A stretch of 64,000 bases of DNA from Oceanicaulis sp. (GTDB taxonomy: Bacteria > Pseudomonadota > Alphaproteobacteria > Caulobacterales > Maricaulaceae): assembly GCA_020832735.1 (NCBI GenBank), contig JAFIEB010000047.1, positions 1 to 64,000 of the forward strand, given 5' to 3'. Position 1 is the first letter of the stretch. Each line of letters starts with the position of its first letter. The notes below the pieces were generated by a model. The model had not been told where the DNA came from. It did not search any database and saw nothing but the letters and a program-made list of their open reading frames with translations. The position numbers and the translations under genes were made by a program. Below, one piece after another: positions 9,323 to 19,343 of the stretch.

Positions 9323-9640
9323 TTAACGCCGAAGCAGCACACGCTTGAGCAAGGCGAGGATCAGGATCACCACCAGATAGCCCGCCAGCAACACAGCCAC
9401 ATAGCGCCAGAACGGCAATTCCAGCACCTGAGGCAGGACCAGCGGCGAGCGCCCGGTGAGGACCGGAAGCAGCGTGTCGACCACCAGATGGACCAGCGTG
9501 GCGGCCACCACGAACATGGGGATGCGCGCCAGATTGGGCAGCAACACCGCCGCGACCAGGGCGATGATCAGCCCCTGAACCGCATTGACTTCATTGAATC
9601 CGGTACGGAAAAAATTCAGCAGATCCTGCAGCAGTTCCAT
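9323..9640 (-). CDS. Small integral membrane protein, paralogous to 8782..9159
   Basis: MELLQDLLNFFRTGF...; start chosen at internal Met. Confidence 0.6.
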   Translation of the reverse strand: MELLQDLLNFFRTGFNEVNAVQGLIIALVAAVLLPNLARIPMFVVAATLVHLVVDTLLPVLTGRSPLVLPQVLELPFWRYVAVLLAGYLVVILILALLKRVLLRR

Positions 9641-9715
9641 CCGGCCCTCCCCTCGCCTTTTGGTTAACGCCAGCATTGCCGGTTTGGCGGGCCGGATCAA
9701 GACTGATCCAGGGCA

Positions 9716-10297
9716 TTATCGCGCCTGTGCACCCAGTTTGCGCGCGTCCTCCAGCATGCGGGCGCGGCGCTCGGCGCTGCCCTCGACCATTCCGAAGACG
9801 GTGCTGCGCACCGGGCTGAACCCGGCCAGGCCCAGAATGCCGGTCTCCAAAGCTTTCAGCGAGTGAGAGCGAAAAAACAGGCGGTATGCGAATTCCGGCA
9901 TGCCCATGGTGACGATCACGCGCGCCGACTTGCCCCTCATCTTGCGCGCCGGCCATTGCGAGGAGTCCGAACCGGTGTCGAGGAAGAAATTCTCCCGGCC
10001 CAGTTGCTCCAGCAGCGCCTTGGTGCGCGCAGGCATAGTACCCAGCCAGAGCGGATAGATCAGCACCAGATGATCCGAAGCGCTCAGCGCATCCTGCACG
10101 GCGCGCACGGCGTCCGGCGCAGGCGTGGAAAAATCATGCGCCCGGGTCAGGAAGCCGTAATCGATGGCGCCGGCGTCGAACCGGCTGACCGTATGGCCAG
10201 CGCTTTCCGCCCCTGCCTGACAAGCGTCCGCCAGAGCGTGGCAAAACCGCTCGGGCGCGGGGTCGGGATGGGCGTTGATCAGACAGATCCGGGTCAT
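9716..10297 (-). CDS. Flavodoxin-like NAD(P)H (quinone) oxidoreductase
   Basis: ICLINAHPDP...; LVLIYPLWLGTMPARTKALLEQL. Confidence 0.8.
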   Translation of the reverse strand: MTRICLINAHPDPAPERFCHALADACQAGAESAGHTVSRFDAGAIDYGFLTRAHDFSTPAPDAVRAVQDALSASDHLVLIYPLWLGTMPARTKALLEQLGRENFFLDTGSDSSQWPARKMRGKSARVIVTMGMPEFAYRLFFRSHSLKALETGILGLAGFSPVRSTVFGMVEGSAERRARMLEDARKLGAQAR

Positions 10298-10343
10298 GGG
10301 CGCGGCTCCTGCAGCAAGCCTTCAGTCTACACCACGTACGCCC

Positions 10344-11390
10344 TCACTGCGCCAGGAAGCTCATCTCCTGATCATCCGCCAGCGGGGCGAACCACCCTGA
10401 CGTGTCGTGAACCGGCTCGGCCCAGCGCGGCGCGTTGTCCTTGTCCATGATGACTGCGCGCACACCCTCATAGAAGTCCGAACCGTCCGCGAGAAAACGC
10501 ATGGAGACCCGAAGGTCCTGGATCATCACATCGCGGAAGCTCAAGTCCGCGCCGCGGCGCAGGGCGGCGAGCGTCACCTGGCAGGCGGTGGGTGATTTGG
10601 AGGCCAGCACCTGCAGCTGGCGATGCGACCAGGCATCGCCGGCCGACTGGAGCCGCGCGGCGATGGCGCTGAGCTCATCTCCAGCGAACGCGATATTGAT
10701 CAGGCCGCGCGTCAGCGCCAGATCGCTGGCGCCCGCATCGCCGCCGAACCGGTCCAGCAACGCCTCGATCTGCTCGCCGTCATTATCCAGCGCGGAGCCC
10801 TCCAGAGCCTCGATCAGCGCGCCTTGCTGATCGCTGGGCACATAATGGGTCGCCACGCCGGTGAGGATGCAGTCGGCCGCTTTGAGGCGCGCGCCGGTCA
10901 GGCCCATCCAGGTCCCGATCTCGCCGGCCAGGCGCGGCAGGAAGTACGCGCCGCCCACATCGGGATGAAAGCCGATGCCGGTCTCGGGCATGGCGAAAGT
11001 GGTCTTGTCGCCCGCCACGCGGAAATCGCCATGCACAGAGACGCCGACCCCGCCGCCCATGGTGATGCCGTCGATGAGGGCGATATAGGGCTTGGGATAT
11101 TCCTGTATCAGCGTGTTGAGCCGGTATTCGTCGCGCCAGAAGCGCCAGGCGCGCCCGTCGCCCGCCTTGCCGCTTTCGGCCAGCATGCGGATATCGCCGC
11201 CGGCGCAGAACCCCTTCTCGCCCGCGCCGTCCACCACCACGGCCTTCACCGACGCATCCTCGCGCCAGTCCAGCAGCGCCGATATCATGCCATCGACCAT
11301 GTCCTGATTGAGGGCGTTGAGCGCCTTGGGGCGGTTCAGCGTGATGCGGCCGCAATCGCCGGCGCGGCGGATGATCAGATCATCGGTCAT
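10344..11390 (-). CDS. Enoyl-CoA hydratase/isomerase family; 3-hydroxyisobutyryl-CoA hydrolase-like
   Basis: ITLNRPKALNALNQDMVDGM; GAGEKGFCAGGDIRM; GITMGGGVGVSVHG; ~348 aa as in HIBCH. Confidence 0.85.
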   Translation of the reverse strand: MTDDLIIRRAGDCGRITLNRPKALNALNQDMVDGMISALLDWREDASVKAVVVDGAGEKGFCAGGDIRMLAESGKAGDGRAWRFWRDEYRLNTLIQEYPKPYIALIDGITMGGGVGVSVHGDFRVAGDKTTFAMPETGIGFHPDVGGAYFLPRLAGEIGTWMGLTGARLKAADCILTGVATHYVPSDQQGALIEALEGSALDNDGEQIEALLDRFGGDAGASDLALTRGLINIAFAGDELSAIAARLQSAGDAWSHRQLQVLASKSPTACQVTLAALRRGADLSFRDVMIQDLRVSMRFLADGSDFYEGVRAVIMDKDNAPRWAEPVHDTSGWFAPLADDQEMSFLAQ

Positions 11391-11403
11391 GGGTCAGTCC
11401 TGT

Positions 11404-11826
11404 TCAGCGCAAATCCAGACATGGCGCGCCCGCAAGCGCAGACGCCTTGACCAGCCCCGCATCGCGCGTCGCCAGCGGGGCGTCAAGGTCCAGCGCGAGG
11501 GCGAGATAGGCGGCGTCGAAGAGGGAGAGGTTTTCAGTCAGGCCCAAGTCTATCAGCCCGGCGATCTGGCGCCGTGTCAGGCAGGGCCATGTCTCAACAT
11601 CCAGCAAATCGAGAGCATCAACCAGGGGCGCGGCATTTGTCTTGTGAGCGCGCGCATAGCGGACCACCAGATTATAGGTTTCCCAAAGAAAAATGTCTGG
11701 CGCCACGAAGCGCGCGCCGGAATTCGGGTCCAGCAGCGCGCGGGACGCGGGCGTCTCCTGAGACGGCAACACAAGAGACGCCGCAGCCGATGCGTCCAGC
11801 ACAATTACGCCAGACCGCCCGGTCAC
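11404..11826 (-). CDS. PIN-domain toxin (VapC-like)
   Basis: IVLDASAAASLVLP; LFDAAYLALAL; LATRDAGL; 4-nt overlap with upstream antitoxin. Confidence 0.8.
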   Translation of the reverse strand: MTGRSGVIVLDASAAASLVLPSQETPASRALLDPNSGARFVAPDIFLWETYNLVVRYARAHKTNAAPLVDALDLLDVETWPCLTRRQIAGLIDLGLTENLSLFDAAYLALALDLDAPLATRDAGLVKASALAGAPCLDLR

Positions 11827-12257
11827 GAGCGTATCAGCTCCTTAAGTTCCTCCCAGCTCATCGCATCAAGTTCGGGATCGGGTTCCATCTGGGCCTGCAG
11901 CGCCTTGATCTTCTCCAGCAGCTCCGGCCCCGACAGCTTGCGCGGCCGCGGCTCGGGACGTTTGGCGCCGGACAGGCCCATCAGGCTGGCGCGCATGCGA
12001 TCACGCAGGCCGGGATCGGCCTTGAGCATCGCTTCGGCCTCGGCATAGGGATCGGCCCCGGGGACGGGTTCATTCCCGAAAGCAGCCTGCCGGTCGCCAT
12101 CGGCCACGCCGCGAGCGGCGCCGGGCGCCTGCGCGCCGTAGATCGTCGCCACCGGCTTGCCGTGGCGGGTGATCACCAGCGGCTCGCCGGTCTCCTCCAG
12201 CTCGTCGAGCAGGCGCGACAAATGGGTTTTGGCTTCCAGCACGCCGACATATTTCAT
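11823..12257 (-). CDS. Phd/YefM (VapB-like) antitoxin
   Basis: MKYVGVLEAKTHLSRLLDELEETGEPLVITRHGKPVATIYG. Confidence 0.8.
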   Translation of the reverse strand: MKYVGVLEAKTHLSRLLDELEETGEPLVITRHGKPVATIYGAQAPGAARGVADGDRQAAFGNEPVPGADPYAEAEAMLKADPGLRDRMRASLMGLSGAKRPEPRPRKLSGPELLEKIKALQAQMEPDPELDAMSWEELKELIRS

Positions 12258-12272
12258 GAGCCTGCGCTCCCG

Positions 12273-12320
12273 ATTCTGGTCAGATGTCTGACCAGAATTC
12301 TGACCAGAATTATGGTCAGA
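12273..12320. promoter_or_regulatory. Operator array upstream of the VapBC-type operon
   Basis: ATTCTGGTCAGA-TG-TCTGACCAGAAT (12273-12298, perfect 12-bp arms), then TCTGACCA-GAATTA-TGGTCAGA (12299-12320). Confidence 0.8.
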
Positions 12321-12334
12321 ATACACGCAAGACG

Positions 12335-13471
12335 CTATTTCAGCAATTCGCGCGCAATGATCACGCGCATGATCTCGTTTGTCCCTTCGAGGATCTGGTG
12401 GACGCGCAGATCGCGCACGATGCGCTCGATTGGGTAGTCTTTCAGATAGCCGTACCCGCCATGGATTTGCAGCGCGTCATTGGCGATGCAAAAGCCCAGA
12501 TCGGTGGCGAAGCGCTTGGCCATGGCGCAATACATCGGCGCGGACGGGTCCTTGCGGTCCAGCGCGTCGGCGGCGCGCAAGAGCATGAGCCGGCTGGCGT
12601 CGAGCTCGGTGGCCATGTCGGCGAGCTTGAACTGGGTGGCCTGGAACTCGGCCAGCGCCTTGCCGAACTGGCTGCGCTCTTTCGCGTAGGCGATGGCCAG
12701 ATCCGTGGCCTCCGCCGCCCCGCCCAGCGAACACGCGCCGATATTGATGCGCCCGCCATTGAGACCGTTCATGGCCAGCAGGAAGCCCTGCCCCTCCTCG
12801 CCCAGACGGTTGGCCGCCGGCACGCGGCAATCTTCGAACGACACCACAGCGGTGGGCTGGGAGTTCCAGCCCATCTTCTTTTCATTCGCCCCGAAAGACA
12901 GCCCCGGCGTCCCCTTCTCCACCACGATGGCCGAGACGCCCTTGGCGCCGTCGCCGCCCGTGCGGCACATGACGATGTAGAGATCGCTCACCCCGGCCCC
13001 TGAAATGAAGGCTTTCGCGCCGTTGATCACATAATCATCGCCGTCGCGCACGGCTTTGGTGCGCAGGCTCGCCGCGTCCGAGCCCGAGCCCGGCTCGGTC
13101 AGACAATAGGAGCCGATCATGTCCATGGCGGTGAGGCTTGGCAGCCAGCGCTGGCGCTGGTCCTCATCGCCCCAGGTGTCGATCATCCAGCTGACCATGT
13201 TGTGGATGGAGATGAAGGCGGCGGTGGACACACAGCCGCGCGAGAGCTGTTCGAAGATCAGCGCGGCGTCCACACGGCTCAGGCCCGATCCGCCCACATC
13301 CTCGCGCGTATAGATGCCGGCGAAGCCCATGGCGGCGCTGTCTTTGAGCACAGCGACGGGGAAATGCTTCTCCTCATCCCAGCTGGCGGCATGGGGTTTG
13401 AGCCGGTCGCCGGCGAACTTGCGCGCGGCGTCCTGGATCATCGCCTGTTCTTCGGTGAGTTCGAACCGCAT
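12335..13471 (-). CDS. Acyl-CoA dehydrogenase (isobutyryl-CoA dehydrogenase-like)
   Basis: [76 protein letters not shown]. Confidence 0.9.
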   Translation of the reverse strand: MRFELTEEQAMIQDAARKFAGDRLKPHAASWDEEKHFPVAVLKDSAAMGFAGIYTREDVGGSGLSRVDAALIFEQLSRGCVSTAAFISIHNMVSWMIDTWGDEDQRQRWLPSLTAMDMIGSYCLTEPGSGSDAASLRTKAVRDGDDYVINGAKAFISGAGVSDLYIVMCRTGGDGAKGVSAIVVEKGTPGLSFGANEKKMGWNSQPTAVVSFEDCRVPAANRLGEEGQGFLLAMNGLNGGRINIGACSLGGAAEATDLAIAYAKERSQFGKALAEFQATQFKLADMATELDASRLMLLRAADALDRKDPSAPMYCAMAKRFATDLGFCIANDALQIHGGYGYLKDYPIERIVRDLRVHQILEGTNEIMRVIIARELLK

Positions 13472-13550
13472 GGGAAAACCTCCTAGACAAGGGGCGCGCG
13501 GGCGGGTGTGGTGCGCCAGCAAGACCTTACGCAGCGCGAGATACAACGTC

Positions 13551-14534
13551 ATGGCCCAGTTTCCCACCACCCGTCTGCGCCGGATGCGCCAGCATGACTG
13601 GTCGCGCCGCATGATGCGCGAGAACAATCTGACCCCCGATGACCTGGTCTGGACGCTTGTGGTCACCGACAAGGCGCACAGCGAACCGGTGGCCTCCATG
13701 CCCGGCGTGACCCGGCTCACAATCGCCGATGCGGCCAAAGCCGCCGTGGAGGCGCGCGCCCTTGGCATTCCGGCCATCGCGATTTTTCCCCATGTGGACC
13801 CGTCGCTGAAAAACGCGCACGGCAGCCAGGCGGATAATCCGGACGGGCTGGTGGCCCAGGCCATCAAGGCCATGAAGGACGCCGCGCCGGAAGTGGGAAT
13901 TATCTGCGATGTCGCCCTCGATCCCTTCACCGATCACGGCCATGACGGGCTGATCGAGAATGGCGTCATCCTCAATGACGCCACGGTGGAGCGCCTGTGC
14001 TCACAGGCCCTCACCCAGGCGCGCGCGGGCTGCGACGTGATCGCCCCGTCCGACATGATGGACGGGCGCGTGGGCGCCATCCGCGCGGCGCTGGACGCGG
14101 AAGGCTTCCAGCACGTGATGATCCTGTCCTACGCGGCCAAATACGCCTCGGCCTTCTACGGCCCCTACCGCGACGCCATCGGCAGCGCCGCAGCCCTCCA
14201 GGGCGACAAGAAGACCTATCAGATGGACCCGGCCAACACCGATGAAGCCCTGCGCGAGGTGGAACTCGACATCGCCGAGGGCGCAGACATGGTGATGGTG
14301 AAACCCGGCCTGCCCTATCTCGACATTGTGGCGCGGGTGAAGACCGCCTTCGCCCTGCCCACCTTCGTATTCCAGGTCTCGGGCGAATACGCCATGATCG
14401 AGGCGGCCGCCGCCAATGGCTGGATCGACGGCGAGCGCGCCATGCTGGAAAGCCTCTTGGCGTTCAAGCGCGCAGGCGCGGACGGGGTGCTGACCTATTT
14501 TGCGCCAAAGGCGGCGAAAATCCTGAATGGCTAG
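13551..14534 (+). CDS. hemB: Delta-aminolevulinic acid dehydratase (porphobilinogen synthase)
   Basis: TTRLRRMR..; [44 protein letters not shown]. Confidence 0.95.
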   Translation: MAQFPTTRLRRMRQHDWSRRMMRENNLTPDDLVWTLVVTDKAHSEPVASMPGVTRLTIADAAKAAVEARALGIPAIAIFPHVDPSLKNAHGSQADNPDGLVAQAIKAMKDAAPEVGIICDVALDPFTDHGHDGLIENGVILNDATVERLCSQALTQARAGCDVIAPSDMMDGRVGAIRAALDAEGFQHVMILSYAAKYASAFYGPYRDAIGSAAALQGDKKTYQMDPANTDEALREVELDIAEGADMVMVKPGLPYLDIVARVKTAFALPTFVFQVSGEYAMIEAAAANGWIDGERAMLESLLAFKRAGADGVLTYFAPKAAKILNG

Positions 14535-15663
14535 GCGCCCCGAAACCCTCGCCGCCCAGGCGCTGCACCGGATCGACGCGCAGACCGGGGCGGTCATCCC
14601 GCCCGTCCACACGGCGACCACCTATGCGCGCGGCGCCGGCAACGCCCTCATCGGCGCCCATGATTATCTGCGCCCGGAAGGCCCGACCCAGGCCCATGCC
14701 GCCGACATCCTCGCCGCGCTGGAAGGCGGCGCGGGCGCGCGCCTGTTCGCCTCGGGCCTCGCCGCCGCCATGGCGGTGTTCGCCACGCTCAAACCCGGCG
14801 CCCATGTGGCCGCCCAGACCAAGATGTATTACGGCGCAAAGAAGCTCCTGCATCATCTTGAATCCAAGGGCGTTATCGCCCTCACCCTGTTTGATCCCGA
14901 TGACCCGGACGCGCTGGCGCGCGCCGTGCGTCCGGGCGCTACGGAGCTTGTCTGGATCGAAACGCCCGCCAACCCGCTCTGGTCGCTGGTGGATATCGCG
15001 CGCGCTGCAGAGATCGCCCATGGCGCCGGCGCTGTGCTGGCGGTGGACGGCACCTGCGCCCCGCCCTGCACCACGCGCGCGCTGGATCTGGGCGCGGATA
15101 TGGTGATGCATTCGGCGACCAAATACCTCAACGGCCACAGCGATGTGCTGGCCGGCGCGGTGATCACACGAGACATCAATGAACGCTGGCAGGCCCTGTG
15201 CGATCACCACGCCCTCACCGGCGCCGTGCCCGGCCCGTTTGAAGCCTGGCTGCTGATCCGGGGCCTGCGCACCCTGTTCGTGCGATTTGAGCGCCAGAGC
15301 GCCAATGGGCTGAGGGTGGCTGAGGCGCTAGAGGGACACCCGGCTGTGTCCCACGTGCTCTATCCCGGCCTGCCCGATCACCCCGGACACGAAATCGCCG
15401 CGCGCCAGATGACCGGCGGATATGGTGGGCTGCTGTCGATCCGGCTCAACGGCGGGGCGCCAGCAGCCGCGCGCCTGTGCGCCGCCACGGACGTTTTCAT
15501 CCAGGCCACCTCCATCGGCGGGGTGGAAAGCCTGATCGAACACCGCAAACCCATCGAAGGGCCATTGAGCCCCACCCCGGACGATCTGGTGCGCCTGTCC
15601 TGCGGCATCGAGGCGGCGGACGATCTCATTGATGATCTTAACGAGGCACTTGGCCGGATCTGA
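14527..15663 (+). CDS. metC: Cystathionine beta-lyase
   Basis: VHTATTYARGAGN..; HSATKYLNGHSDVLAGAV PLP lysine motif; overlaps hemB by 8 nt. Confidence 0.85.
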   Translation: MARRPETLAAQALHRIDAQTGAVIPPVHTATTYARGAGNALIGAHDYLRPEGPTQAHAADILAALEGGAGARLFASGLAAAMAVFATLKPGAHVAAQTKMYYGAKKLLHHLESKGVIALTLFDPDDPDALARAVRPGATELVWIETPANPLWSLVDIARAAEIAHGAGAVLAVDGTCAPPCTTRALDLGADMVMHSATKYLNGHSDVLAGAVITRDINERWQALCDHHALTGAVPGPFEAWLLIRGLRTLFVRFERQSANGLRVAEALEGHPAVSHVLYPGLPDHPGHEIAARQMTGGYGGLLSIRLNGGAPAAARLCAATDVFIQATSIGGVESLIEHRKPIEGPLSPTPDDLVRLSCGIEAADDLIDDLNEALGRI

Positions 15664-15669
15664 TCTTCC

Positions 15670-16302
15670 TCACACCTGCCCGCTCGGCCTTGCTCGGCAC
15701 GCCTCACGCCAGGCCGCCAGCGCTTTGAGTTCGGGTTCAGGCTCCATCTTCACCCACCCAGCAAAGTCGACGAAGACCAGCGCGGAGATGTCGGCGAAGC
15801 TGAAGGCGTCGCCGGCGAGCCAGGGGGTTTCACGCAGGCGTTCGTCCATCACCTTGAAGAATCGCTCGCCGCGCGCGCGGCCGCGTTCGGCGAGTTCGGG
15901 GATTTGCGGGACGGGGTCGGGGCCGGGCAAGGCGCGGTCTTTCAGGGCTTTGGAGGAGTTGCGCAACACCTCCATGATCGCCATCAGCCCCTCGCTTTCC
16001 ACCCGCCAGACCCATTCGGCCGTGCGCGCCTGCTCCAGCGGGGAGCGGCCGAGCAAAGGCGGGTCGGGGTAGAGCGCTTCGAGATAGCGCACGATAGACG
16101 CGTTATCGCACAGCGCCTCGCCGTCTTCGGTGACCAGCACCGGCACGGTGCAGCGCGGATTGAGGGCGCGGAAGCTTTCGGAGAAATGCTCGCCGGCGCG
16201 CAGATCGATCTCCACCCGCTCCACATCCACGCGCTTTTCCGCGATCACCATGCGGGCGCGGCGCGGCGAGGGGGCGGTGGCGCAGTCATAGAAAGTCATC
16301 AT
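15670..16302 (-). CDS. Glutathione S-transferase family protein
   Basis: MMTFYDCATAPSPRRARMVIAEKRVDVERVEIDLR...; GDAFSFADISALVFVDF. Confidence 0.85.
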   Translation of the reverse strand: MMTFYDCATAPSPRRARMVIAEKRVDVERVEIDLRAGEHFSESFRALNPRCTVPVLVTEDGEALCDNASIVRYLEALYPDPPLLGRSPLEQARTAEWVWRVESEGLMAIMEVLRNSSKALKDRALPGPDPVPQIPELAERGRARGERFFKVMDERLRETPWLAGDAFSFADISALVFVDFAGWVKMEPEPELKALAAWREACRARPSGQV

Positions 16303-16321
16303 GGGGCCGGGTTTCCTGATG

Positions 16322-18058
16322 TCATGAGAATTGCGGCGGGCGCTCGTCCGCGACGCCCAGGCGCGCTTCAATCGCCGCGCCCAGCGCCAGGATCACGCCT
16401 TCTTCATAGAGCGGCGCCCACAGGCTGGTGGCGTAAGGCACGCGGTGCAAGACCCCGCTGTCGTCGGCCGGCTGGCCGAAGATGGTACGGGTGGGCGCCT
16501 CGATAAAGCCGGAGCGGAAGGCCAGCTGCGGGTGGCCGGTATAGTTGGTGATGAGCAGCATGGACCCGGCGAAATTCGGCCCGATCACCGCGTCGAGGCC
16601 GGCAAAACGCGCGTCCATCATCTCCATCGCCTCGCGGCGCAGCCGGTCGGCATTGATCAGGTCCACCGCCGAGAGGAAGCGCGTGCGCCGCCATGTATTG
16701 GGCCAGGCCGCATCGTCCTGCCAGCGCAGGCGTTCATCAAGGCCCTCCAGGGTCAGATGCTCGAACGCAGCTGCGGCTTCGGCTTCAAGCTGCATCAGCA
16801 TGGCGTCCCAGGGCCGGTCGTCGACCTCGAACGGGACCAGCTCCACGCCCAGGCTGCGCGCCGCCTCCAGCGCGGCGCGGTCGGGATCGGCGCCGTTTTC
16901 AAACCAGTCCGGATTATAGCCCACGCGCAGGCCCGTCAGGTCGCGGGTGAAGTCGGCTTCAAAGCCGTGATTGCGGCTGGCCGGATCGCCATCATCGCCG
17001 CCATTGAGGGCCGCCAGCACCAGGGCGGCGTCGGGCGCCGAGCGCACGATGGGCCCGATCTTGTCGAGCGACCAGCACAGGGCCATGGCGCCCGTGCGCG
17101 CGACGCGCCCGAAAGTGGGCCGCAGGCCCGTGGATCCGCAGCGGTGGGAGGGCGAGACGATGGAGCCCAGCGTTTCGGTCCCGATGGCAAACGCGCACAG
17201 GGCCGCCGCCGTGGCCGAAGCGGGACCGGCGGACGAGCCGGAACTGCCTTCGGCCGGATTGAACGGATTGCGCGTCACCCCGTCAAACCAGATGTCTCCG
17301 TAAGCAATCGCGCCGCTGGTGGCCTTGCCCAGCAGCACCGCGCCGGCCTCTTCCAGGCGCCGGGCGATCACGGCGGTCTCATCCGCGACACGGTCTGAAT
17401 AGACGGTCGCGCCCCAGGTGGCGGGCAGGCCCTCCACATCGATAATGTCTTTGAGCGCATAGGGGATGCCGTGCAGGGGGCCGCGCACCCGGCCTGCGGC
17501 GCGCTCGGAATCGCGGGCGGCGGCTTCGGCGCGGGCGCGGTCCGCGCTGACATGGACGAAGCATTCCAGCTCATCGGCGTGCGCCTCGATGCGGGCGAGA
17601 TAAAGCTCGGTCAGCTCGGCGCTGGTGATCGCGCCGCGGTTCATCCAGGCGGCCAGCCTCCACACCGGCGCATAGGCGATGTCGACAGGATTGGAGGGCA
17701 GAGCCCCGGGATCAGCGGGCAGGCCGGTGACTGCATCGCTCTGCTCGCGGAAATCACGGCCAGGCAGGCGCGGATCGAAGATCAGGCCGGGGTGCAGCCC
17801 ATTGGGCTTTTCAAGCGCGCGCAAACGCTCGGCGCGCGCCTGCCAGGCTTCGAGACCCGACATCATCTGCTCGCGCTGGGCCGGGGTGTAACTCACCCCT
17901 GCCAGCGTCTCGGCGCAGGCCAGCGTGTTGGCGCTCAACCCTTCAGGGCGGGCGGCCGGCGGCGCGCACGCGGCCAGCGCGCTTCCGGCCCCGGCGCCGG
18001 CCATCAGGGCGAGCACGCCGCGGCGCGTCGCGGGCGGGAATGGCGTTTGACGTGTCAT
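16322..18058 (-). CDS. Exported amidase (amidase-signature family) with Tat/lipoprotein-like signal
   Basis: TRRGVLALMAGAGAGSALAAC signal; GPLHGIPYALKDIIDV; NPAEGSSGSSAGPASATAA. Confidence 0.85.
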   Translation of the reverse strand: MTRQTPFPPATRRGVLALMAGAGAGSALAACAPPAARPEGLSANTLACAETLAGVSYTPAQREQMMSGLEAWQARAERLRALEKPNGLHPGLIFDPRLPGRDFREQSDAVTGLPADPGALPSNPVDIAYAPVWRLAAWMNRGAITSAELTELYLARIEAHADELECFVHVSADRARAEAAARDSERAAGRVRGPLHGIPYALKDIIDVEGLPATWGATVYSDRVADETAVIARRLEEAGAVLLGKATSGAIAYGDIWFDGVTRNPFNPAEGSSGSSAGPASATAAALCAFAIGTETLGSIVSPSHRCGSTGLRPTFGRVARTGAMALCWSLDKIGPIVRSAPDAALVLAALNGGDDGDPASRNHGFEADFTRDLTGLRVGYNPDWFENGADPDRAALEAARSLGVELVPFEVDDRPWDAMLMQLEAEAAAAFEHLTLEGLDERLRWQDDAAWPNTWRRTRFLSAVDLINADRLRREAMEMMDARFAGLDAVIGPNFAGSMLLITNYTGHPQLAFRSGFIEAPTRTIFGQPADDSGVLHRVPYATSLWAPLYEEGVILALGAAIEARLGVADERPPQFS

Positions 18059-18282
18059 CGGTTTCCCCCTCGTCTGACCGGGCGCATTCAGATCAGGTTC
18101 ACCCGCGCCCGCGTTAAGCTTCATGAACGGGTGCGCCGCACGGCGCGTCAAGCCGGACAATGGACAGACCAATTGTGGCGAAGCAGCCCCAAATGTCCTC
18201 CAAATCGCCCTTGTTCCGGACCAATCGGCTGCTTGGTTAACACAAAGGGCTGAAGACTCACTTTGTACTGAAGGGGCTGAAC

Positions 18283-19266
18283 ATGCGTGACGCGATCGGA
18301 AACAGAACCGCCATGAGAAGCGAATACCGCCTGCGCCGTCCATTGGCCGGAGCGCAAGGCGAGGATGGCGAGGTGCTGGAGCAGAAACCCGGCGTCGACA
18401 ACCGGCTCGATGCGGCGTGGAAAAACGCGGCGGCCGCGTTTTCCGCCTACACCGATTTTCGCGCGCGCCACAAAGTCCAGCGCGCCGCGTCCTATCCCGA
18501 CAGCCACATCATGCATTTCTCGATCCTGGCGGCCCTGGTGCTGTTTGAGGGTCTGGCCAACGCCTACTTCTTCTCCAAGGGCTCTGATCTGGGCCTCCTG
18601 GGCGGCTGGATCCAGGCCATCACGGTGGCCTTCACCAATGTGATCGCCGCCTTCTTCCTGGTCGGGTTCCTGGGCCTGCGCCTGTTGCAGAACCCGGTCA
18701 GCCGGCCGTTCTCCTTCTGGGCCGCCGTGGTTGGCGTGCCGCTGGCGCTGGCCTTCATCGTGTTTTTGAACTTCTCTGCCGCGCACTATCGCGACCTGCT
18801 GGAAGTGCAGGCGGCGATGATGACGATGAACGGGGAGTTCGCGCCCAATGGCGAGGTCCTGACCCCGGTCACCCGCGCCCTGACCTTCCAGCCTTTCGAG
18901 ACGCTCGAAGCGCTGCTCTTGTTCATCCTGGGCATCACGTTTGCGGCCATCGCCGCCTTCAAGGGCGCTACTTTCGATGATTCCCTGATCGGGTACGGCG
19001 CGGTCCAGCGCCGGGTGGTGGCCGCTTCGGCCCATCTGTCCGAGCTGATGAAGCGCCAGTACCGCAAGGACGACGCCGACGAGGTGACGCTGGCCAAGGC
19101 TGAAGAGCTCAAAGAGCGGATGGATGAATTCTTCGCCCGCGATTACGAACACTCCGCGGCCCGCTATGACGCCATGGCCAGCCGCCGCTCGAACGGCGCT
19201 GGCGGCGCGGATGCGGGCTATGACCCGGCCTATGATCACGAGCCGCCGCCTTACGCGCGCAGCTAG
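18283..19266 (+). CDS. Predicted multi-pass membrane protein (about 4 TM) with cytosolic coiled C-terminus
   Basis: Four hydrophobic blocks by eye; charged C-terminal helix; followed by vWA-like protein. Confidence 0.6.
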   Translation: MRDAIGNRTAMRSEYRLRRPLAGAQGEDGEVLEQKPGVDNRLDAAWKNAAAAFSAYTDFRARHKVQRAASYPDSHIMHFSILAALVLFEGLANAYFFSKGSDLGLLGGWIQAITVAFTNVIAAFFLVGFLGLRLLQNPVSRPFSFWAAVVGVPLALAFIVFLNFSAAHYRDLLEVQAAMMTMNGEFAPNGEVLTPVTRALTFQPFETLEALLLFILGITFAAIAAFKGATFDDSLIGYGAVQRRVVAASAHLSELMKRQYRKDDADEVTLAKAEELKERMDEFFARDYEHSAARYDAMASRRSNGAGGADAGYDPAYDHEPPPYARS

Positions 19267-19343
19267 GGTCTCTTGGCCGGGGGTGGCGCGCGCGGCTCCG
19301 GCGCGGCACACTATGGTTAACGCCAGCGGAGGGGGAGCACGCC

